Assembly (NCBI GenBank): GCA_035412805.1
Contig: DAONVO010000109.1
Coordinates: 1-6,492 of the forward strand
Direction: 5' to 3'
Source: DTU018 sp029550685
GTDB taxonomy: Bacteria > Bacillota > Syntrophomonadia > Syntrophomonadales > Syntrophomonadaceae
DNA length: 6,492 nt
This document shows positions 1 to 5,460 of this stretch, one piece after another. The notes under the pieces are model-generated. The model saw only the letters and a program-made list of their open reading frames with translations, did not search any database and had not been told where the DNA came from. A program made the position numbers and the translations under genes. Each line of letters starts with the position of its first letter. Within the stretch, counting starts at the first letter, position 1.

Positions 1-127
1 GATCGCCACGTCGCTTCGTTCCTCGCAACATTATTAGTGAGCGATAGCGAACATCAGTAGTGCCCGTAGGGTGCAACATTAATAGCGACCAAGGGGAGCA
101 TCAGTAGTACTGTAAAGTGCGATGACA
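1..127 (+). repeat. Composite palindromic repeat, A-B-B layout (copy 1, left end cut)
   Basis: Module A (1-26, beginning at GATCGCCACG, its first bases outside the window) is followed by two tandem B units (27-74 and 75-120) and the terminal GATGACA (121-127). Each B unit starts AACATTA(A/T)TAG, has a short variable stem, a middle block of the form CATCAGTAGT, and a second variable stem before GC. The second stems are CCC-gta-GGG (63-71) and ACT-gtaa-AGT (109-118), different in sequence but both self-complementary. The same layout and orientation recur at 3436-3568. Module A resembles a dispersed repeat seen in many bacterial genomes (from memory, not searched). There is no sign of protein coding. 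Confidence 0.85.
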
Positions 128-170
128 CAAACAATTTTTTTATTGTAGCCCACAACTAGTTATAATTGGC

Positions 171-186
171 AACCCCTCGCTGGGTT
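171..186 (-). terminator. Possible weak hairpin terminator after copZ
   Basis: A 5-bp stem AACCC/GGGTT (171-175 with 182-186) with a 6-nt loop begins at the last base of the copZ stop codon. The following transcript is AU-rich but has no proper U-tract, so this is at best a weak or factor-assisted terminator. The remaining bases down to 128 show nothing better: an A/T-rich ACAAT/ATTGT inverted repeat sits at about 130-146. Confidence 0.25.
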
Positions 187-398
187 TAGACCACTTCATA
201 GCCAGCGTCTTGTATTTTTACCTTAATATCATCCAGCTTAACCTTGTCGTTATCAAATTCTACCTTTACGGTTTTGCTGGCCAGATCCGGATCCACTTTA
301 GTCACGCCCGGCAAGGCACCCACCGACTCCTTGACCGCGGCTACACAGTGCATGCAGGACATACCTTCCACATTTAATACCTTGGTTTCACTTGCCAT
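186..398 (-). CDS. copZ: Copper chaperone CopZ (single HMA domain)
   Basis: A 70-residue soluble cytosolic protein that is a single heavy-metal-associated (HMA) domain. The Cu+-binding motif GMSCMHC is at residues 12-18, with Cys15 and Cys18 as the metal ligands. A DAGY near the C-terminus (residues 64-67) also matches the CopZ/Atx1 fold. Such chaperones bind one Cu+ and pass it to the N-terminal HMA domains or transport site of CopA. The start was chosen as the ATG at 398 because AAGGAGG (406-412) lies 7 nt upstream; a GTG at 404 in the same frame is too close to that site. It lies 24 nt after the copA stop, so both are probably on one mRNA. Length and motif are normal for the family. A mercury-binding MerP-like role is less likely given the CopA neighbour. 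Confidence 0.93.
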   Translation of the reverse strand: MASETKVLNVEGMSCMHCVAAVKESVGALPGVTKVDPDLASKTVKVEFDNDKVKLDDIKVKIQDAGYEVV

Positions 399-405
399 TA
401 GCACC

Positions 406-412
406 CCTCCTT
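406..412 (-). promoter_or_regulatory. Ribosome binding site of copZ
   Basis: AAGGAGG, a near-perfect Shine-Dalgarno sequence, lies 7 nt before the ATG at 398 and within the copA-copZ gap. It decides the start codon (ATG 398 rather than GTG 404) and implies strong independent translation of the chaperone. Confidence 0.85.
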
Positions 413-422
413 AATCTTCCCC

Positions 423-2858
423 TTAAACTGCTGCTTTATTAGGATTAAAACCACGCAGGCTCAGGGAATTAGTTACTACTGACACCGAGCTGAACGCCAT
501 AGCAGCCCCGGCTATAACCGGATTGAGCATTCCCAGGGCAGCAAAAGGTATACCAATAATATTATAAATAAAAGCCCAGAACAAATTCTGCTTGATTTTG
601 CGCATGGTTTGCCGGGACAGGCGGATAGCTGCAGGAATGGTGCGCAAGTCACCTCGCATCAGCGTTATATCCCCGGCTTCCATGGCCACATCGGTTCCGG
701 TTCCCATAGCTATGCCGATGTCAGCAATGGCCAGAGCAGGAGCATCATTAATGCCATCCCCCACCATCGCCACAGTTTTTCCTTCTCCTTGCAGTTCAGC
801 TACTTGTTGAGCCTTATGTTCCGGCAGCACTTCTGCCAGAACATGATTTATGCCCACCTGCCTGGCAATAGCTTCCGCTGTGCGGCGGTTGTCACCGGTA
901 ATCATATACACTTCGATACCCATATGCTGGAGCTCAGCAATAGCTTGCCGGGAACTTTCTTTCACCGTGTCCGCTACCGCCAGAATAGCTTCCAATTGCC
1001 GGTCCACTGCCATCAGCATGGCAGTTTTGCCCTGATCTTCCAGTTCAGCTATTCTGGCTTCTACGCTACCGGTGGAAATGCCCTTTTCCGCCATCAGCCG
1101 GCGGGTTCCCACATATACTTCCTGCCCCTGGATGGTGGCTCGTACTCCCATACCCGGTATGGCTTCAAATCTATCCGGATCTTCCAGCTGGCCAAAAACC
1201 TCCTTGCCTTTTGCAGAGATAGCCACACCCAGAGGATGCTCAGAGTTTTTCTCGGCAATACTGGCCCAGTGCAGTATTTCCTCCTGTTCCAGATTGCCCA
1301 GTTTAATGATGTCAGTGAGTTCCGGCATTCCTTTGGTAATTGTGCCGGTCTTGTCCAAGACCACGGTGTTCAGCTTGTAAGCGGTTTCCAGGTACTCGCC
1401 GCCTTTAATAAGGATACCATGCTCAGCACCCTTGCCGGTGCCCACCATTATTGCTGTAGGAGTAGCCAGTCCCAAAGCACATGGACAGGCAATGACCAAT
1501 ACGGCTACTGCACTTATTAACGCCTGGTTTATGCCTCCCCCCAGCAGGTACCATATTATAAAGGTAAGCGTGGCAACACCCACAACAGCAGGTACAAAAA
1601 TTCCTGCTACCTGATCCGCGATCTTTTGGATGGGAGCTTTGGAACCCTGGGCCTCTTCCACCATTTTAATTATCTGGGCCAGAGCCGTTTCCTTGCCTAC
1701 CCGGGTGGCTTGCAATTTGAAGGTGCCGAATTTGTTTATAGTTGCTCCAAACACCATCTCTCCCGCCTCTTTATCCACCGGCAGGCTTTCTCCGGTTAGC
1801 ATGGATTCATCCAGGGAAGAATGGCCCTCCATAATTATTCCATCCACGGGAACCTTTTCTCCCGGCCTGACTATCACCAGATCCCCTAGTTCTACATCTT
1901 CAATAGGAATGTCCAGTTCCTGGCCATCACGTATGACCCGGGCGGTCCTGGCCTGCAGGGCGGCTAGTTTGCGGATGGCCTCGGAAGTTTTGCCCTTGGC
2001 CACTGCTTCCAGGTATTTGCCCAGAAGTATCAGAGTGATGATAATAGCGGAAGTCTCAAAATACAGGTTTTTCATCATACCCGGACCGGCTTTTTCAAAA
2101 AAGACATTATACAGGCTGAAAAAGTAGGCCGCAGATGTACCCATAGCTACCAGTACATCCATGTTGGCACTGCCCGAACGCAGGGAAAAGTAGGATTGTT
2201 TATAAAAGCGGGCGCCAATAATAAACTGAATAGGCGTAGCTATGGCCAGCTGGAAATACTGGTTGTGCAAAAAGGCCAGTCCACTGATCTCCAGTCCCAG
2301 AACGCCCAGCAGCATAGACAGCAGCAGCGGAATACTCAGAATAATCGAAATTACCAGGGTAACTCTCAGATTGCGGATCTCCACCGCTTTTTCTTCCGCT
2401 TCCCGGTCCCGGCTGACTTCTTCTATACCCTGAGCTTCATAGCCCAGAGACTGGACCGCTTTAATCAGGTCAGCGACTTTGATCAGGTCAGGATTATATT
2501 CTACCGCTGCTCTTTCGGTGGCCAAATTAACATTAGCCTCCTGTACCCCTTCCAGAGAGTTCAGCTTCTTTTCTATACGAGCCGAACAGGCCGCACAGGT
2601 CATGCCTGTTACCTTTAGGGTCACCTTGTTAGCATCCGTCTTTTGATTTGGGATTACCCGGTAGCCCAGTTTTTCTATAGTCTCTTTAATACGCTCCGGC
2701 GACAGGCTGCTGTCATCATATTCTATATGGACTCTTTCCAGAGCCAGGTTGACATTGGCTGAATTAACCCCTTCCAGGTGGTTTAGCCTCTTCTCGATAC
2801 GGGCTGCACAAGCTGCACAAGACATGCCCATAACTTGCAGTGACTCTTTCTTAACCAT
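423..2858 (-). CDS. copA: Cu+-exporting P1B-type ATPase CopA
   Basis: An 811-residue membrane ATPase that pumps Cu+ out of the cytosol. Domains in order: HMA1 with GMSCAAC (11-17), HMA2 with GMTCAAC (85-91), four membrane helices (about 166-284), an actuator domain with TGES (355-358), helices 5-6 with the copper-site CPC (458-460), the phosphorylated Asp502 in DKTGT, the nucleotide-domain HP (541-542), TGD (654-656), the hinge GDGINDAP (700-707), and helices 7-8. Tyr765-Asn766 and Met787/Ser790-Ser791 match the conserved Cu+ ligands of subgroup P1B-1, which supports copper (or silver) over zinc or cadmium. All catalytic residues are present and the length matches two-HMA CopA proteins of Firmicutes. 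The start is the ATG at 2858, preceded by AAAGGGGGG 5 nt upstream; an in-frame extension to 2921 would run into the promoter and lacks a ribosome site. It is the first gene of a copA-copZ operon. Confidence 0.97.
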   Translation of the reverse strand: MVKKESLQVMGMSCAACAARIEKRLNHLEGVNSANVNLALERVHIEYDDSSLSPERIKETIEKLGYRVIPNQKTDANKVTLKVTGMTCAACSARIEKKLNSLEGVQEANVNLATERAAVEYNPDLIKVADLIKAVQSLGYEAQGIEEVSRDREAEEKAVEIRNLRVTLVISIILSIPLLLSMLLGVLGLEISGLAFLHNQYFQLAIATPIQFIIGARFYKQSYFSLRSGSANMDVLVAMGTSAAYFFSLYNVFFEKAGPGMMKNLYFETSAIIITLILLGKYLEAVAKGKTSEAIRKLAALQARTARVIRDGQELDIPIEDVELGDLVIVRPGEKVPVDGIIMEGHSSLDESMLTGESLPVDKEAGEMVFGATINKFGTFKLQATRVGKETALAQIIKMVEEAQGSKAPIQKIADQVAGIFVPAVVGVATLTFIIWYLLGGGINQALISAVAVLVIACPCALGLATPTAIMVGTGKGAEHGILIKGGEYLETAYKLNTVVLDKTGTITKGMPELTDIIKLGNLEQEEILHWASIAEKNSEHPLGVAISAKGKEVFGQLEDPDRFEAIPGMGVRATIQGQEVYVGTRRLMAEKGISTGSVEARIAELEDQGKTAMLMAVDRQLEAILAVADTVKESSRQAIAELQHMGIEVYMITGDNRRTAEAIARQVGINHVLAEVLPEHKAQQVAELQGEGKTVAMVGDGINDAPALAIADIGIAMGTGTDVAMEAGDITLMRGDLRTIPAAIRLSRQTMRKIKQNLFWAFIYNIIGIPFAALGMLNPVIAGAAMAFSSVSVVTNSLSLRGFNPNKAAV

Positions 2859-2861
2859 AAC

Positions 2862-2880
2862 TGCCCCCCTTTCCGGGTAC
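2862..2880 (-). promoter_or_regulatory. Possible CsoR-like operator overlapping the copA ribosome binding site
   Basis: On the coding strand, TACCC (2875-2879), a 5-nt spacer and a run of six G (2864-2869) followed by CA resemble the TACCC-spacer-GGGG(G)TA sites bound by copper sensor CsoR upstream of copZA in Bacillus. The right half site is imperfect (GGGGGGCA). The G-run also serves as the copA Shine-Dalgarno, 5 nt before ATG 2858. The site would lie in the transcribed leader, so the operator role is inference. No CsoR gene is visible in the window. Confidence 0.3.
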
Positions 2881-2904
2881 TGATAATAATAGTAGTTTAA
2901 CATT

Positions 2905-2913
2905 AGTATAGCA
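2905..2913 (-). promoter_or_regulatory. Extended -10 promoter of copA-copZ
   Basis: The coding strand reads TGCTATACT: a TATACT -10 box (2905-2910) preceded by the extended -10 TGn (2911-2913). The -35 region 17 nt further up is poor (about GCTGTT), which an extended -10 can tolerate. Transcription would begin near 2898, giving a leader of about 40 nt before ATG 2858. An A/T-rich inverted repeat (TGATAAT 2881-2887 with ATTATCA 2914-2920) brackets the box. This fits a sigma-A-type promoter for the copper operon. Confidence 0.55.
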
Positions 2914-2973
2914 ATTATCACATCAAGAACAGCTTATGATGAAAGAAATCATCTATGCACGGATTAAGCAGAA

Positions 2974-3200
2974 GTATTGGCCGGGCGAGTGACGCACGAC
3001 GAGCCGATGCAATACACGGCGAAACGGAGGGCTGCGAAGCGTAGCGAGAAACAGGACGTTTCGAGCAGCGAGGACTGAGTGCATGGATGCGAATTCCGAG
3101 CGGTCCGCTTCACACCGAAGCAAGCCGGTGGGTTACAGGTGAGGAGTTCTGGAGCGAACTGGCTAATATTCCTGCATCCCGGCTAACATCCTGCGAAACC
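2974..3200. other. Non-coding, hairpin-rich region; possible structured RNA or decayed element
   Basis: No credible gene is present here. Several pairings are visible: GTATTG (2974-2979) with CAATAC (3010-3015); GCTGC (3031-3035) with GCAGC (3065-3069), enclosing GAAAC/GTTTC (3048-3052 with 3058-3062); and GGATGC (3085-3090) with GCATCC (3174-3179). That last stem encloses three hairpins: AGCG/CGCT (3099-3109), CACCG/CGGTG (3113-3130) and AGTTC/GAACT (3145-3160). The layout looks like a multibranch RNA fold. Strand, transcription and family are unknown. A short open frame of 18 codons (2936-2989, plus) ends before most of the structure and is not supported as a gene. Confidence 0.25.
3161..3195. 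repeat. Short imperfect tandem duplication
   Basis: GGCTAATATTCCTGCA (3161-3176) is echoed by GGCTAACATCCTGCG (3181-3195), with one base missing and two substitutions. It may be a small slippage duplication or part of the structured region around it. Only two copies are seen. Confidence 0.5.
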
Positions 3201-3222
3201 GTGATTAGCGAAGACCGGCATA

Positions 3223-3258
3223 GAGATCGCCACGTCGCTTCGCTCCCTCGCGATGACA
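3223..3258 (+). repeat. Solo copy of the palindromic repeat (module A plus end, no B unit)
   Basis: GAGATCGCCACG is followed by a stem with the core GCTTCGC (GCGAAGC on the other strand), then CTCGC and the terminal GATGACA. At 36 nt this is the minimal form. The longer copies look like this sequence with B units inserted between CTCGC and GATGACA. The following bases (GCGATGACACA at 3250-3260, then TTTTCACAGCAA at 3271-3282) recur at 3591-3601 and 3610-3621. In one plus frame the element reads RHVASLPRDD, a peptide typical of spurious ORFs over such repeats. Confidence 0.85.
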
Positions 3259-3274
3259 CAACGACGACTGTTTT

Positions 3275-3323
3275 CACAGCAATTGTCAGCTGTGGTACAG
3301 ACCACGATGGACGAAAAGCCATC
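3275..3323. other. Run of overlapping small hairpins
   Basis: Three inverted repeats sit back to back: CACAGC/GCTGTG (3275-3294, 8-nt loop), GTGGT/ACCAC (3292-3305, 4-nt loop) and GATGG/CCATC (3306-3323, 8-nt loop). The first two share bases 3292-3294 and cannot both form fully. No gene and no U-tract follow, so this is not a recognisable attenuator. It is probably part of the surrounding repeat cluster. Confidence 0.5.
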
Positions 3324-3328
3324 CTTCT

Positions 3329-3409
3329 TGTCATTGGCCGTTCCGGCACTCCTGATGCTCCCTTCGGTTGCTATTAATGTTACGAGCCCCGAAGGGGCGT
3401 GGCAATCTC
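3329..3409 (-). repeat. Inverted copy of the palindromic repeat, A-B layout
   Basis: Read on the minus strand: GAGATTGCCACG, the stem CCCC-ttc-GGGG, CTCGT (module A, 3382-3409), one B unit of 46 nt (3336-3381, starting AACATTAATAG), then AATGACA (3329-3335) in place of GATGACA. The A stem is CCCC/GGGG here but GC/GC-type elsewhere, and both remain self-complementary. The second B stem GCCG/CGGC (3337-3347) equals that of the B unit at 3465-3516. Together with the plus-strand copy at 3436 it forms a large inverted pair. Confidence 0.85.
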
Positions 3410-3435
3410 ATTCAACTTGCCTGTGACTCTCGTTC

Positions 3436-3568
3436 GAGATCGCCACGTCGCTTCGCTCCCTCGCAACATTAATAGTGAGTTCCAAAAGAACGAACATCGG
3501 GAGTGCCGGAACGGCCAACATTAATAGTGAGCGCTAGCGAACATCGGTAGTCCTTTAGGGCGATGACA
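3436..3568 (+). repeat. Composite palindromic repeat, A-B-B layout (copy 2)
   Basis: Module A (3436-3464) precedes two B units (3465-3516 and 3517-3561) and the terminal GATGACA (3562-3568). The first B unit has stems GTTC-caaaa-GAAC (3479-3491) and GCCG-gaa-CGGC (3505-3515). The second has the palindrome CGCTAGCG (3532-3539) and a weak CC-ttta-GG (3552-3559). Frame blocks AACATTAATAG and CATCGG(T/G)AGT are conserved while the stems are not. It has the same layout and orientation as 1-127, on the other side of the copper operon. Confidence 0.88.
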
Positions 3569-3704
3569 ATTAAGGAATTCCCTTTTTTCTGCGATGACAC
3601 AGAGAGCTATTTTCACAGCAAGGACAATGCAATGGGGTGACAGGAACAGTGGACAGAGTCTTTTTGCTCAGGGAACAGGGCAGCATTAGGCGGTCTGGCA
3701 CACA
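3569..3704. other. Intergenic remnant of repeat flank
   Basis: This stretch holds no gene. It contains GCGATGACACA (3591-3601) and TTTTCACAGCAA (3610-3621), matching the bases just after the solo repeat (3250-3260 and 3271-3282) with 8 rather than 10 nt between them, so it looks like the end of another, truncated element. AAGG/CCTT with a T-run (about 3573-3588, plus strand) is too short a stem to call a terminator. No clear terminator for the minus-strand gene ending at 3705 is visible. Confidence 0.45.
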
Positions 3705-5438
3705 CTATTCTTTACGCACTGTACGCTTTCTGTCTTCCGGCAGATCCAGCCCCAGGGTTCCCCCGGGATTCATGATATTATTAGGATCAAAGTGTTTTTT
3801 CAGGGCTCTTAACACTTCCATCTGATTCTTGCCCAACTGGCCTTCCAGCCAGGGAGCTGTCATCTTACCTATTCCATGATGATGGCTCATGGCTGCTCCA
3901 TATTTTTGGATACTATCCAGTATGCCATACTGGTACTCCAGGTATTCGTCTATCTGGTTCATTCTGGCTATGAATATGAAATACAAATTCCCACCCTGGG
4001 GATAAACATGAGAAATGTGCGTCATGCATATGGTATTGGGCCGGCTTTTGCAGAATCCCCTTACCCCCTCATAGACTTCCTGCAAATTGGCCCAGGAAAC
4101 AGCGCATTCCAGAGTATCGGTCATTATGCCGAAATCCTGCAGGTCTTCCCTCATGTAGGGGTCCTTGAACCTTCCCTTTTCCCAGGATTTGGTGACGAAC
4201 TGGGTGGTATACATGGCTCCGTACTTTTTGCATATCCTGTGAATATTTCTTTTCACATTTCTGGTAAAGGATTTGTCCCCGTCGGCCGATCCCAGGAGCA
4301 TGCATCTTTCTCCTTTTTTATAGCCTTTCAGTGCCAGAATCTTATCAATAACCGTTCCTTCTACTCCATAGAGTTTCATGGCTATATCAGTTTCCTCCGG
4401 GTCCGAAAGGCGAAACACTGAAGGATAGCCAAACTCTCCCTGCATGATCTCCCGGATTGCTTCCACAGCATCCGGCCAGTTCCTGAACATATAGGAAAAC
4501 CTGCTCCGGTTTTCCGGCATATAGCGGAAGATCTTCAAGGTAACGGACACCAGTATGCCAAAAGTGCCTTCACTGCCTATCATGATCTGATCTATGGAAG
4601 GACCGGTAGCGCTGGCGGGGTATTCACCGGTTTTAATGGTGCCCACCGGAGTGATGTACTCCTGGCATACTACTATATCTTCTATCTTGCCGTAATAGGT
4701 GGAATTTTGACCTGCTCCCCGGGTTACCACCCACCCGCCTACACAGGAATACTCGAAAGACTGGGGAAAGTGCCCGCAGGTATAAGCTCTCTTGGCATTA
4801 AAAAGCCGGGGGGCATCATTTAAGATCTGTTCCAGCCTAGGCCCGGGCATACCCGGTTCCACAGTGATGGTCTGGTTGATTTCATTAAATTTCACTACCC
4901 GGTTCATATGTACTCTCATATCCAGAGTAATACCTTTTTGGGTGCATTCTACACCCCTGGTTACAGAAGAACCGCCCGCATAAACATAAATATTGATCTT
5001 TTCCTGGTGGCAGTACTCCACTATTTTCTGGATGTCTTCTTTGTTGCGGGGATATATCACCAGGTCAGGCACATTTTCCACTATTCCTTCCCTAAGCCGC
5101 ATCAGATCAATCATGGTCTTGCCGTAAGCCACCTGCAGGCGCGAGTACTCATCCTCCCGTACGTTTTCTTCCCCAACTATTTCCTTAAAATGATCCACCT
5201 GCTCCGGAGTCAGTGAAATGGGAATATTATAGGATACCGTCTCCAGTCCCATTTTCTGTTTTTGCTTAAAATCCGCATCGGTCATATGGAAAGTACTTTT
5301 CATCAGTTCATAAAGACGGGGGTTGGGATGCTTAAACTCTTGGGGGTCGCCCCACTTAAATATTGACCGGTAGGATTTTTCCGGGGGTACTTCTTCGTAC
5401 CATTCCGGCAGGAAGCCGCTGTTCTTTTTGCTCATCAT
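3705..5438 (-). CDS. FAD-linked protein of the alkyl-DHAP synthase (AGPS) type
   Basis: A 577-residue flavoprotein of the vanillyl-alcohol-oxidase/PCMH fold, most like alkyl-dihydroxyacetonephosphate synthase. Visible features: a leader with FKWGDP (27-32); FAD-binding YAGGSSVTRG (153-162); PQSFEYSCVGGWVVTR (225-240) and YYGKIED (248-254), both very close to eukaryotic AGPS; IGSEGTFGI (287-295); SHHHGIGK (518-525), the AGPS histidine motif; and DPNNIMNPG (551-559). There is no signal peptide or obvious membrane helix, so it is probably cytosolic or peripheral. AGPS swaps the acyl ester of acyl-DHAP for an ether-linked alkyl chain. Bacterial homologues may act on other substrates, so the exact reaction is inferred. 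Start ATG 5438 has AAGGAG 5 nt upstream; ATG 5435 (8 nt) is equally possible. It follows the kinase by 22 nt, probably in one operon. The alternative is a lactate/glycolate-type FAD oxidase, which the HHH motif argues against. Confidence 0.8.
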   Translation of the reverse strand: MMSKKNSGFLPEWYEEVPPEKSYRSIFKWGDPQEFKHPNPRLYELMKSTFHMTDADFKQKQKMGLETVSYNIPISLTPEQVDHFKEIVGEENVREDEYSRLQVAYGKTMIDLMRLREGIVENVPDLVIYPRNKEDIQKIVEYCHQEKINIYVYAGGSSVTRGVECTQKGITLDMRVHMNRVVKFNEINQTITVEPGMPGPRLEQILNDAPRLFNAKRAYTCGHFPQSFEYSCVGGWVVTRGAGQNSTYYGKIEDIVVCQEYITPVGTIKTGEYPASATGPSIDQIMIGSEGTFGILVSVTLKIFRYMPENRSRFSYMFRNWPDAVEAIREIMQGEFGYPSVFRLSDPEETDIAMKLYGVEGTVIDKILALKGYKKGERCMLLGSADGDKSFTRNVKRNIHRICKKYGAMYTTQFVTKSWEKGRFKDPYMREDLQDFGIMTDTLECAVSWANLQEVYEGVRGFCKSRPNTICMTHISHVYPQGGNLYFIFIARMNQIDEYLEYQYGILDSIQKYGAAMSHHHGIGKMTAPWLEGQLGKNQMEVLRALKKHFDPNNIMNPGGTLGLDLPEDRKRTVRKE

Positions 5439-5460
5439 GATCGCTCCTTTATGATTACCT

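Noticed and set aside
609..1520. Long plus-strand open frame of 303 codons
   Set aside because: It is antisense to copA, which has every P-type ATPase motif; the plus-strand translation has no recognisable domain.
2859..2921. Upstream extension of CopA by 21 residues
   Set aside because: The extension covers the -10 promoter and the ribosome binding site, is low-complexity (YYYYQY), and the ATG at 2858 has a proper Shine-Dalgarno.
2936..2989. Short plus-strand ORF (17 residues, starting MMKEIIYARI)
   Set aside because: It has no convincing ribosome binding site and no family evidence, and it is too short to support from sequence alone.
3161..3180. Resemblance of GGCTAATATTCCTG to a 23S rRNA segment
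   Set aside because: The match is only about 14 bases with mismatches and the flanks do not follow rRNA, so it is likely chance.
3110..3349. Minus-strand open frame of 79 codons
   Set aside because: It overlaps the same repeats in antisense, has no Shine-Dalgarno and no family resemblance.
3087..3377. Plus-strand open frame of 96 codons
   Set aside because: It runs through the solo repeat (giving RHVASLPRDD, typical of spurious ORFs) and the inverted repeat, has no ribosome binding site, and shows no recognisable domain.
3223..3568. CRISPR array
   Set aside because: Repeat copies differ in length and orientation, are internally palindromic in variable stems, and are not separated by unique spacers of constant length.
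3572..3588. Plus-strand rho-independent terminator
   Set aside because: The stem is only 4 bp (AAGG/CCTT) and no plus-strand gene lies upstream.
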